Shown here in pieces: positions 9,759 through 18,972 of a DNA stretch of 64,000 bases. The DNA lies in NCBI GenBank assembly GCA_003284565.1, contig QBXO01000004.1, positions 1 to 64,000 of the forward strand, given 5' to 3'. The position numbers and the translations under genes were made by a program. This DNA comes from SAR116 cluster bacterium AG-321-K23 (GTDB lineage Bacteria > Pseudomonadota > Alphaproteobacteria > Puniceispirillales > Marisalimonadaceae). Position 1 is the stretch's first letter, and the number at the start of each line of letters is the position of its first letter. The notes beneath the pieces were generated by a model. It saw only the letters and a list, made by a program, of their open reading frames with translations, made no database searches and was not told the DNA's origin.

Positions 9759-10628
9759 TTATATTTTAGCTATTTTTTGAAGTGTTTCAGGTGAAATTAC
9801 AGCCTTATCTGCTTCGGTCTTTAGCAAACATACTAATGTTGAATGCAGGATTTTATAATTTTCTGATAAATCTTTTAGTCCTAAGCCTGATATTGCTGCT
9901 GCCCAATCTAGAGTTTCAGCAATACCTGGCTTTTTTTCTAAATCTTGTAATCTTAAATTTTGAACAAAATTTACTATTTGCGTTGAAAGTTGAAAATCTA
10001 TATCAGGTAATTTTTTTTGTAAAATTTCTAGTTCGAGTTCTTTTTTAGGATAATATAAATAATTATAAATACATCGCCTTCTAAGAGCATCTGACAAATC
10101 TCTTGTATTGTTAGATGTTATAATGACAATAGGTTTTGTAACAGCTTGTATTGTTCCATATTCAGGAATTGAGACTTGATATTCTGACAAAATTTCTAAG
10201 AGATAAGCTTCAAACTCTTCATCAGCTCTATCGATTTCATCAATAAGTAAAACAGGCGTTTTCTTTTGTGTTAACGCTCTTAAAAGTGGTCTTTCCAAGA
10301 GAAATTCTTTAGAAAAAATATGCTCATCAATTTTTAATTTATTATCATTTTTGTTTTCATTTAATCTAATTGATAATAGTTGTTTTTGATAATTCCACTC
10401 ATAAATTGTAGATGCAGAATCAAGGCCTTCATAACATTGTAATCTAATAAGATTAGTTTTATGCAATTTAGATAATGCGATGGCTAAAGCAGTTTTACCA
10501 ATACCGGCCTCACCTTCTAATAATAGAGGTCTTTCTAAATTAATAGCTAAGTGTATGCTCATCGCAAGCTCTTCAGAAGCTATATAATCTAAATTATATA
10601 AACTCGTCTTAATATCATTCCACTGCAT
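9759..10628 (-). CDS. coxD: MoxR-type AAA+ ATPase CoxD-like
   Basis: Walker A GEAGIGKTALA, Walker B PVLLIDEIDRADEEFEAYLLEILSE. Confidence 0.85.
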   Translation of the reverse strand: MQWNDIKTSLYNLDYIASEELAMSIHLAINLERPLLLEGEAGIGKTALAIALSKLHKTNLIRLQCYEGLDSASTIYEWNYQKQLLSIRLNENKNDNKLKIDEHIFSKEFLLERPLLRALTQKKTPVLLIDEIDRADEEFEAYLLEILSEYQVSIPEYGTIQAVTKPIVIITSNNTRDLSDALRRRCIYNYLYYPKKELELEILQKKLPDIDFQLSTQIVNFVQNLRLQDLEKKPGIAETLDWAAAISGLGLKDLSENYKILHSTLVCLLKTEADKAVISPETLQKIAKI

Positions 10629-10647
10629 TTTTTATTTATCGTAAAGA

Positions 10648-13071
10648 CTAATTATGAAGTCCAAGGTCCTTAGCGATCTTCCAAACTCTCCAGTGATCAT
10701 GAGGCATATGTGCTTGGGTTAACCCAAATGGTTTGAAAGCATCATGAACTGCATTAGAGAAAGCAGAAACACCACCAACATTTGGACTTTCTCCTACCCC
10801 CTTAGCACCAATTGGATGGTGTGGACTAGGAGTTTCTGTAAAGTCCGTTTCATAATTTGGAGTTTCCCATGCAGTAGGAACAAAGAAATCCATCAAAGTC
10901 CCAGTCATGACATTACCTTGTTCGTCGTACGCTATTTCTTGGCCCATTGAAATAGCTAGAGCTTCTGTTAATCCACCATGGACCTGGCCTTCAATAATCA
11001 TTGGATTAATCCTTGTTCCACAATCATCGAGAGCATAAACCTTCTTTATTTCAGAAACACCTGTGTCAACATCAATTTCCATAACACAAATATATGCGCC
11101 ATTAGGATAAGTCATATTTGGTGGGTCATAGTAACTTACAGCTTCTAAACCTGGTTCTACACCCGGAATAGCTTGATTATAAGAAGCAAATGCAATTTCC
11201 TTCATAGTTTTGAATTTATCAGGAGCGCCTTTTACTACAAATCTATCTACATCCCACTCTAAGTCATCATCGTGAACTTCGAGTAAATATGCAGCTATCA
11301 TCTGAGCTTTTGCTCTAATTTTCCTACCAGCCATTGCGGTGGCAGCACCGGCAACAGGTGTAGAACGCGAACCGTAGGTTCCTAACCCATAAGGTGCAGT
11401 GTCTGTATCACCTTCTTCAAGAGTTATATCAGATGCAGGAATTCCAATCTCAGATGCCAAAATTTGAGCAAATGTTGTGGCATGCCCTTGACCTTGTGAA
11501 ATTGTTCCCAATCTTGCAATTGCTGATCCAGTAGGATGAATTCTGATTTCACAAGCATCAAACATACCAAGACCTAAAATATCACAGTTTTTAACAGGTC
11601 CTGCTCCAACTATCTCAGTAAAATGACTTAGTCCAATTCCTATCAATTTTCTTGATTTTCCAGATTTAAATAACTCTAATTGTTTGGCTTGGTCTTCTCT
11701 TAGTTTTTTGTAATTTACGGCTTCAAGAGCTTTATCCCATGCTTTGTGATAATCACCAGAATCGTATTCCCAACCTAGAGCTGATGTATATGGAAACTGT
11801 TCCTTTTTAATGAAATTTTTCGATCTAAGTTCTGCAGAGTCCATTCCTAATTTTAAAGCTAAAACTTCAATCATTCTTTCAATAAAGTATGAAGCTTCAG
11901 TCACTCTGAATGAACACCTGTAAGCAACCCCACCTGGTGCTTTATTAGTATAAACACCATCAACTGCTAAGTATGCTACCGGAATGTCATAAGAACCTGT
12001 ACAAATATTCATGAAACCAGCGGGAAACTTAGTTGGATCAGCGCAAGCATCAAAGGCTCCATGGTCAGCGGTCGTATGACACCATAATCCAGTTATTTTA
12101 CCTTCTTTCGTTGCTGAAATTTTTCCATGCATCCAATAATCTCTGGCAAAAGCGGTGGCCATTAGGTTATCCATTCTATCTTCAACCCACTTTATTGGAA
12201 CGCCTGTAACAATAGATGCAACAATAGCACACACGTAACCAGGATAAACTCCAACCTTATTACCAAACCCACCGCCAATATCTGGGGAGATAATTCTTAT
12301 ATTATGCTCTGGTATACTTGAGATTAATGATGCTACAGTTCTAACTGCGTGAGGAGCTTGGAAAGTACCCCAAACTGTAAGCTTCCCATTAACTTTATCC
12401 ATTGAAGCAACACAGCCACAAGTTTCTAATGGACAAGGATGTGTTCTGTGGTAATAAACCATTTCATCTGCCACAACTTCTGCCTCATCAAGTACTTTAT
12501 TTGTCCCTTCTTTATCTCCTGACTCCCATGTAAATATATGATTTGGGTGTCTTCTAGGACCGTGTGCGCCCTCTTTTTGATCAGCGATATCTTCTCTTAA
12601 GACTGGTGCATTTTCCATTTCTGCTTTAAATGGGTCTGTGACAACAGGAAGTTCGTCATATTCAACCTCTACTAGAGCAACCCCATCAGATACTGCATAC
12701 CTATCGTCGCCAACTACGAAAGCAACTTCTTGGCCTTGGAAAAGAACCTTTCCGTCAGCTAAGACCATCTGTTTATCTCCAGCTAATGTAGGCATCCAAT
12801 GTAAGCCTAAGGGTTCAAGATCAGCTGCTGTTAAAACGGCATGAACGCCAGGTAAAGCTAATGCCGCGGTTGTATCAATCTTTTTTATTTTAGCATGTGC
12901 GACTGGTGATCTTACAAAATCACCAAATAACATACCCTTAAGTTTTATGTCATCAACATAATTACCTTTACCTTGCGTAAACCTTGCATCTTCTACTCTT
13001 TTTCTTGAAGTACCAAGACCACTTAAAGCACTTTTTCTTTCTTCACTTGATGGGGTTTTAACATCATCCAT
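10648..13071 (-). CDS. coxL: Aerobic carbon-monoxide dehydrogenase large subunit, form I
   Basis: GVAYRCSFR matches the form-I AYXCSFR active-site loop (nt 11905-11925); GGGFGNKVGVYP, GQGHATTFAQI, GAKGVGESPNVGG molybdo-hydroxylase motifs. Confidence 0.95.
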   Translation of the reverse strand: MDDVKTPSSEERKSALSGLGTSRKRVEDARFTQGKGNYVDDIKLKGMLFGDFVRSPVAHAKIKKIDTTAALALPGVHAVLTAADLEPLGLHWMPTLAGDKQMVLADGKVLFQGQEVAFVVGDDRYAVSDGVALVEVEYDELPVVTDPFKAEMENAPVLREDIADQKEGAHGPRRHPNHIFTWESGDKEGTNKVLDEAEVVADEMVYYHRTHPCPLETCGCVASMDKVNGKLTVWGTFQAPHAVRTVASLISSIPEHNIRIISPDIGGGFGNKVGVYPGYVCAIVASIVTGVPIKWVEDRMDNLMATAFARDYWMHGKISATKEGKITGLWCHTTADHGAFDACADPTKFPAGFMNICTGSYDIPVAYLAVDGVYTNKAPGGVAYRCSFRVTEASYFIERMIEVLALKLGMDSAELRSKNFIKKEQFPYTSALGWEYDSGDYHKAWDKALEAVNYKKLREDQAKQLELFKSGKSRKLIGIGLSHFTEIVGAGPVKNCDILGLGMFDACEIRIHPTGSAIARLGTISQGQGHATTFAQILASEIGIPASDITLEEGDTDTAPYGLGTYGSRSTPVAGAATAMAGRKIRAKAQMIAAYLLEVHDDDLEWDVDRFVVKGAPDKFKTMKEIAFASYNQAIPGVEPGLEAVSYYDPPNMTYPNGAYICVMEIDVDTGVSEIKKVYALDDCGTRINPMIIEGQVHGGLTEALAISMGQEIAYDEQGNVMTGTLMDFFVPTAWETPNYETDFTETPSPHHPIGAKGVGESPNVGGVSAFSNAVHDAFKPFGLTQAHMPHDHWRVWKIAKDLGLHN

Positions 13072-13574
13072 TATGCAATTTCCTTTTCTTCAACTTTAGC
13101 TTCTTCATTTATTTTTTTGGCAGCTGCCATTATTGATTTCACAATATTTTGATAGCCAGTACATCTACATAAATTTCCTGAAATACCAAATCTTACCTCT
13201 TCTTCAGTAGGGTTAGGATTTTCCTGCAAAAATCTGTAAGATCTCATAATCATCCCTGGCGTACAATATCCACATTGAAGACCATGATGTTCTTTGAACA
13301 TTTCCTGAATTACGTGAAGTTTATCTGGAGTACCAATGCCTTCAACAGTTAAAATTTCTGCTCCTTCGGCTTGTGGTGCAAAAATAGTACATGATTTAAC
13401 AGATTTTCCATTTAAATCTACAGTACAGGCACCACAATGAGAAGATGAACACCCTATGTGTGCACCTGTGTATTCTAGATGTTCTCTTAAAGCGTGAACT
13501 AATAGAGTTCTTGGTTCTACGTTTAGATTTTCATCTTTACCGTTAACCTTCATTGAAACGTTAATTTTTTCCAT
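13071..13574 (-). CDS. coxS: Aerobic CO dehydrogenase small [2Fe-2S] subunit
   Basis: [22 protein letters not shown] and [13 protein letters not shown]...[13 protein letters not shown] cluster-binding motifs. Confidence 0.94.
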   Translation of the reverse strand: MEKINVSMKVNGKDENLNVEPRTLLVHALREHLEYTGAHIGCSSSHCGACTVDLNGKSVKSCTIFAPQAEGAEILTVEGIGTPDKLHVIQEMFKEHHGLQCGYCTPGMIMRSYRFLQENPNPTEEEVRFGISGNLCRCTGYQNIVKSIMAAAKKINEEAKVEEKEIA

Positions 13575-13586
13575 ATTTTCCCCCTA

Positions 13587-14441
13587 TTATGAACGTTCAA
13601 AAGCTCTTTTAAGAGCTTTATTAATTACTACCCCTGCAACATATTTTTTAAATTCAACTGGTCCTCTTTGATCAGCAACAGGGTCACTCTGTTCAACACA
13701 AGACTTTGTTACTTGACTTAATAAATTATCATCAATTTTTTTGCCCGTAAGCAAACCTACTGCTTCATAACAGTAAACAGGTGTGTCAGATAAGTTGGTT
13801 AACGCTATAGATGCACTTGAACAAACGCCCTTATCAACATTTAAAATCACTCCAGCAGCAGCAGTCGCATAATCACCAATTTTTCTTTTTTGTTTTTCAT
13901 ATGCATAACCGCCTATTGGAGCGTCAAAAGAAATTGAAATTAATATTTCATCATCCTCTCTAGCAGTAAAATAAGCGGCTTCGTAAAATTCTCTTGCCTT
14001 AACTTCTCGCACGCCATTAGTGCCACTTAATTTGTAAGTTGCATCCAACAGTTGCATTAAGCCAGGCATATCATTTGCAGGATCACCGTTTGCAACATTA
14101 CCTCCAATTGTTCCAAGATTTCTTACTTGTGGGTCTGCAATTTGTAGTGAAGCTTCTCTGATGACAGGGGCAGATTTAAATAGGTTTTCATTAGTAATTA
14201 ACTCAACTTGGGTTGTCATAGCGCCAATGGAAATAGATTTACCACTAATATTAATCCCTTTAAGTTCTTTTATAGCAGACAAGTCTATTAAATGCTTTAT
14301 ATCTGTTAGTCTTTGCTTCATAACTGGGATTAAACTATGGCCTCCAGCTATTACTCTCGCCTCATCTCCAAAATCTTTCATAATGGAAACTGCTTTTTCA
14401 ATACTATTCGGTTTATAAAATTTGAAAGCGCTTGGTATCAT
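13587..14441 (-). CDS. coxM: Aerobic CO dehydrogenase medium FAD subunit
   Basis: ARVIAGGHSLIPVMKQRL and RNLGTIGGNVANGDPANDMPG FAD-binding motifs. Confidence 0.94.
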   Translation of the reverse strand: MIPSAFKFYKPNSIEKAVSIMKDFGDEARVIAGGHSLIPVMKQRLTDIKHLIDLSAIKELKGINISGKSISIGAMTTQVELITNENLFKSAPVIREASLQIADPQVRNLGTIGGNVANGDPANDMPGLMQLLDATYKLSGTNGVREVKAREFYEAAYFTAREDDEILISISFDAPIGGYAYEKQKRKIGDYATAAAGVILNVDKGVCSSASIALTNLSDTPVYCYEAVGLLTGKKIDDNLLSQVTKSCVEQSDPVADQRGPVEFKKYVAGVVINKALKRAFERS

Positions 14442-14570
14442 CCATATCTCCCCCGATTAACTTTAAAATGATTCTAAACTATAATGTAGGTAAAAGATAT
14501 AAAGATCAAGCTATTTAATTCTGAAAAATAAATATGTTAAGTTAATATTATAATCTTAATCCTCTAAAGA

Positions 14571-14798
14571 TTATTTCTTACAATCACAAGTTTTTAAAAA
14601 AAAATGAGAAATTCCCATTACTAGCCACATCCATGTCATTTCGTTTAAACCAAGTAATTTATTATTAAGATGATTTGCATTTTCATGTGATAATAATAAA
14701 AAATAAAAACCAAAGAAAATAAAAATTAAACCAACTACAATTGACCTATTTCTTTTTAATCCTCTAACCATAATAATTCTCCCAAGACAAATTTTCAT
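14571..14798 (-). CDS. Small membrane protein of unknown function
   Basis: 75-aa ORF with two hydrophobic segments; no recognised family. Confidence 0.4.
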   Translation of the reverse strand: MKICLGRIIMVRGLKRNRSIVVGLIFIFFGFYFLLLSHENANHLNNKLLGLNEMTWMWLVMGISHFFLKTCDCKK

Positions 14799-15017
14799 TA
14801 AAAGTAAAGAAATGAATTAATTACTCAATTTTTTTTATCATGAATCTATAAATAGTTTTTATTATTTTATAATTATATGAGTATTTTTCGCGATAATTAA
14901 AAATTTAAGCAAAATTTATTTAAATCAAACAACAATCACTTTGATCTTATAATTTAGGAAAAATTTTTTCTTGTTGAAATAATATTCTTAACTTACTCAT
15001 ACCTAAAGTCAGTCAGA

Positions 15018-15311
15018 CTATTCGTTTATTTTAAATCTATTTAGGAATTTTTTTATAAATCTGCTGAAATATTGAAACTCTCCGAATATTAGAGCAATTA
15101 ATATTAATAAAATTTGGTAAATTACTAGTAAAAATAATAACTTCAAAAATAAATAGACTATTAAAATACTTATATATTTCCCCAAATCTATGTAATTTAA
15201 TATATATTCGGAAACAAAAAGTGATAAACTTCCTGTTATTCCGAAAATTACAAATATCTTACACAAATGATAAAATGACTTAGCTTTGAAAAAGTTTATA
15301 AGTTTCTGCAT
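15018..15311 (-). CDS. Small hydrophobic membrane protein, unknown
   Basis: 97-aa ORF with several hydrophobic segments, just downstream of the heme-uptake genes. Confidence 0.4.
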   Translation of the reverse strand: MQKLINFFKAKSFYHLCKIFVIFGITGSLSLFVSEYILNYIDLGKYISILIVYLFLKLLFLLVIYQILLILIALIFGEFQYFSRFIKKFLNRFKINE

Positions 15312-15336
15312 AATTAAAATACTTCTATTTATAACG

Positions 15337-16125
15337 TTAATAATATTTTATAAAAAAAGGCTTAGTAAAAATTTTCATTTTTAAACCATAAATTTTTTCT
15401 AAATTCTTTTGATTTATAACCTTTTCAGGATTTCCAAAATATTTTACTTTACCATCTAACATTAGAGCTATTTTGTTTGAAAATTTATAAGCTAAGTTTA
15501 TATCATGCAAAATCATAAGTATTCCTAATCCATTTTTGGCTAATTTTCTAATAATTTTTATTAATTTAAATTCGTAGAAAATATCTAAGTTCGCTAAAGG
15601 CTCATCTAATAAAATATATTTGTTTTCATATATATTTTCTATGCTCTTAATATGCAAAAGTGTTCTTGCTAAGTGTACCCTTTTTTGCTCACCTCCAGAT
15701 AGATATCTAAATTTTCTTTCAATAATATCTTCTATAGAACACTCTTTTGAAACTTCATTTAGTATTTTTTCAAAATTATTATTAAAATCATTAATCCATC
15801 CCATTTCAACTATATCTCTAACCGTAAAATCAAAGTTAATATTCTGTGATTGGGACAAAACACTTCTTCTATGAGATTTATTTTCTAATGTAAGTTTGTT
15901 TAATAGGATTTTATCATATAATATTTCTCCAGAAGACGGCTTCATATCACCTGATATCAATCTAATTAGAGTTGATTTGCCTGCTCCATTGGGACCTAAT
16001 ATTGTAGTTATTTCACCAGGATTAATATCAAATGTAATTTTGTCTAAAAGACAAGCGTCATTTACCATGTATCTAACATCCTTGATTTCTATACTCATGA
16101 TTTTTTTATCCTTAAAACTAACCAC
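15337..16125 (-). CDS. hmuV: Heme ABC transporter ATP-binding protein, HmuV-like (start near 16098)
   Basis: Walker A LGPNGAGKST, signature YLSGGEQKRVHLAR, Walker B ILLDEPLANLD; adjacent FecCD permease. Confidence 0.82.
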   Translation of the reverse strand: MVSFKDKKIMSIEIKDVRYMVNDACLLDKITFDINPGEITTILGPNGAGKSTLIRLISGDMKPSSGEILYDKILLNKLTLENKSHRRSVLSQSQNINFDFTVRDIVEMGWINDFNNNFEKILNEVSKECSIEDIIERKFRYLSGGEQKRVHLARTLLHIKSIENIYENKYILLDEPLANLDIFYEFKLIKIIRKLAKNGLGILMILHDINLAYKFSNKIALMLDGKVKYFGNPEKVINQKNLEKIYGLKMKIFTKPFFIKYY

Positions 16126-17138
16126 AGAAAAAAAGGAGCTCCAATAGCACTAGTTACAAGGCCTACAGGCAATTCAGCTGGTTGAATTGTAATTCTTGAA
16201 AGAATATCTGATAAAACTAAAAGACTAGATCCTAAAAAGGCAGAACCAATCAATAAATAATTATGATTAACACCTCCAATTAATCTAACTAGATGTGGAA
16301 TAACCAAACCAATAAAACCTATCATACCAGAAATGGAAACACTAACTCCAACCATTATTGCTGATGACATTATGACAATAAATTTCAATTTAATTACATT
16401 TATTCCTAGTCTTGATGCTTCAAGCTCTCCAATTTGAATGATGTCAATTTTTCTAGATTGAGGTATAATCCAAACAATTGATATTAATATTAAAAAAATA
16501 GTGGGTATTACTAGGTTCCACTGAGCATTTGCAAAACTTCCCATCATCCAAAAAGTTAAACCCCTTAGCTGAGCATCATCACTAACAAAAGTTAGTATGC
16601 CTATTCCAACACTTGCCAAAGCATTTATAGCTATGCCTATTAGCAGCATGTAAGTAACTCCGTCATAGATAAATCCTTTACTGAGAGAGTACAAAATTAA
16701 AATTACAACTAATGCTCCAGTTACAGATGAAATAGGTAATAAATATATTCCTAAAAAGTGATGCTCTAGCAAATTTGAAAAAACAACAATACTCAACACG
16801 GCACCTAAGGCAGCACCAGCCGAAACCCCTATTAACCCAGGATCTGCGAGTGGGTTTCTGAACAAACCTTGCAAACAGGCACCTGCTAAACCGAGAGCTG
16901 CACCAACAAAAGCACTTAATAATACCCTTGGTATTCTGATTTGATAAAGAATTTCTTTTTCTAATTGACTTAGATTTCCATGAACAAATTTTTTTATTGA
17001 AATGTCAAAACTTCCAAAAAAAAATCCAAGTGTCATGCATATTAATGTGAATACTATAAAAACTGATATTAATTTTAATTGTATATTATTTATATATCTG
17101 AAAAAATTTTTATCGACTTTAACTATATTAGTCCCCAA
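16095..17138 (-). CDS. hmuU: FecCD-family heme/iron ABC permease, HmuU-like
   Basis: RIPRVLLSAFVGAALGLAGACLQGLFRNPLADPGLIGVSAGAALGA, typical of FecCD permeases. Confidence 0.88.
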   Translation of the reverse strand: MGTNIVKVDKNFFRYINNIQLKLISVFIVFTLICMTLGFFFGSFDISIKKFVHGNLSQLEKEILYQIRIPRVLLSAFVGAALGLAGACLQGLFRNPLADPGLIGVSAGAALGAVLSIVVFSNLLEHHFLGIYLLPISSVTGALVVILILYSLSKGFIYDGVTYMLLIGIAINALASVGIGILTFVSDDAQLRGLTFWMMGSFANAQWNLVIPTIFLILISIVWIIPQSRKIDIIQIGELEASRLGINVIKLKFIVIMSSAIMVGVSVSISGMIGFIGLVIPHLVRLIGGVNHNYLLIGSAFLGSSLLVLSDILSRITIQPAELPVGLVTSAIGAPFFLWLVLRIKKS

Positions 17139-17973
17139 TTTTCTTATCTATATCTAGAGCAACATTTATTGTTCTTGGTCCAAAACCCAACATAGACATT
17201 CCATCTTTAACAATTATATTCTTTTTTTTAGCTGCTAGAGTAGAAGATATTCCTGGAACACTTAAGAATTGATCTAATGATGAAAAATTTTTAAAAGCTC
17301 TTTTCGTTATAATTATATAATCAGGATTTTTCTTTATTATTTCTTCAGAACTAACCGGTTTCCAACCATTTAAATCATTCATCGAATTTTCATGTCCTAT
17401 CATGTCAATGAAACCTTGACCGGAAGTATTCTTTCCTGCAACCACAGGTGATGCCCCCCTCATCATAAGGATAAGGAGTATTTTTTTTATTTTTTCACTA
17501 TTAATTTTTTTTAACTTTCTAACCATATGTAATTTGTTTTCAAATTCAATGAAATCTTCATTTTCATCTAAGGATGTATTTAAAATCTTAGAAATACACA
17601 TAATTTTGTTACGGATACCATTTAGATTATTTTTTTCTTTTATAATTCTCAAATCTATAGATGTTTTTCTTAATTGGTTTATAATTATAGGGGGACCTAT
17701 GTCTTCTTCAGCTAATACTAATCCTGGACTTAAAGATAATATACCTTCTATAGATAAATTTCTTAAATAACCGATTGATTTTAACTTTTTTGCCTCTTTA
17801 GGAAAATTAGAGGTAATATCAACGCCAACTAATTTATCTTCCATCCCTAAAAAATAGACAATTTCAGTGATTGATCCTCCAGCTACAACAATCTTGGATC
17901 TAGACATTGATTGCTCACAAATCGCATAAGCATTGGATATTGACAATAATAGAATTAAAACAATTAATCGCAT
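17128..17973 (-). CDS. hmuT: Periplasmic hemin-binding protein, HmuT-like
   Basis: Signal peptide; VVAGGSITEIVYFLGMEDKLVGVDITSNFP; precedes permease and ATPase genes. Confidence 0.82.
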   Translation of the reverse strand: MRLIVLILLLSISNAYAICEQSMSRSKIVVAGGSITEIVYFLGMEDKLVGVDITSNFPKEAKKLKSIGYLRNLSIEGILSLSPGLVLAEEDIGPPIIINQLRKTSIDLRIIKEKNNLNGIRNKIMCISKILNTSLDENEDFIEFENKLHMVRKLKKINSEKIKKILLILMMRGASPVVAGKNTSGQGFIDMIGHENSMNDLNGWKPVSSEEIIKKNPDYIIITKRAFKNFSSLDQFLSVPGISSTLAAKKKNIIVKDGMSMLGFGPRTINVALDIDKKIGD

Positions 17974-18014
17974 TTTTTACCTTTATAAATATTTCTAATT
18001 TTTTAACAATTATT

Positions 18015-18911
18015 TTATGGAAATGACTTTTTTATTTCAGATACTAGAAATTCCTTAAAAGCCTTTACCCGAGGATCATTTTTTAATTGATCTTTAAATG
18101 AAAGAGAAATATTTAATTCAGGCCCCCTTAATTTGGGTAAAATTTCTGTAAGCGAATTCATATCAAACTCCATCCAATCTGGTAAAGAAGCAATACCCAT
18201 TCCTATTTCAGCAGCCTTAGCAATACCAGAAATACTTGATACTTCTAATACTGACTTTCTAGGGTTTTTATCATCTCTACCAATGAATAATAACCAATTT
18301 AATCTATTTCTATCAAGAGGTGGTTGGGCTGTTTCACCATAGGAAATGATACGATGAGCGTCCAATTCTTGAATATCATATGGAACTTTATTCTTTTTGA
18401 GATACTGTCTAGATGCATAAATTTTATATCTGCATTTTGCTAAATTAATTTGAATATCATCTTGAGAAGAACTTGGTGTCATTCTAATTTCAACATCTGA
18501 CTCTATATGTACCACTTTTGGTTCGGAATCTCTTAAATTCAAGGCAACTTCAATATTTGGATATTGTTCATTGAATTTAATCATATTTGGCGCAACCCAA
18601 AGTGATCCAAAAGCATTTGTTGCTGACACCCTTAATTTTCCTGCTGGCACATCATCATGATGTCTAATTTTATTATGAATCTCCTCAATAGTTTCAGCCA
18701 AATTTGAAACATGAGAGAGCAGAGATTTACCTTCATTTGTTAAATAAATACCATTGGATTTTCTCAAAAAAAGTTTAGATCCAATTTCATGTTCTAAAGA
18801 TTTCATTTGTCTACTAAGTGACGATTGGCTTTGATTTAAAATTTCTGAGGCGTGAGTAATGTTGCATGTTTGTGCAACAATGTTGAATAATTTAAGTCTG
18901 TCCCATTTCAT
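18015..18911 (-). CDS. LysR-family transcriptional regulator
   Basis: N-terminal HTH LKLFNIVAQTCNITHASEILNQSQSSLSRQMKSLEHEIGSKLFLR. Confidence 0.9.
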   Translation of the reverse strand: MKWDRLKLFNIVAQTCNITHASEILNQSQSSLSRQMKSLEHEIGSKLFLRKSNGIYLTNEGKSLLSHVSNLAETIEEIHNKIRHHDDVPAGKLRVSATNAFGSLWVAPNMIKFNEQYPNIEVALNLRDSEPKVVHIESDVEIRMTPSSSQDDIQINLAKCRYKIYASRQYLKKNKVPYDIQELDAHRIISYGETAQPPLDRNRLNWLLFIGRDDKNPRKSVLEVSSISGIAKAAEIGMGIASLPDWMEFDMNSLTEILPKLRGPELNISLSFKDQLKNDPRVKAFKEFLVSEIKKSFP

Positions 18912-18925
18912 AATATTAAAATAGT

Positions 18926-18944
18926 AATAATGATAACGATTATC
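18926..18944. promoter_or_regulatory. Fur-box-like palindrome upstream of lysR-hmuTUV
   Basis: AATAATGATAACGATTATC matches 16/19 of GATAATGATAATCATTATC; core TGATAA-CGA-TTATCA. Confidence 0.55.
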
Positions 18945-18972
18945 AATATCAAAGTTATAAAATTATTATTTT

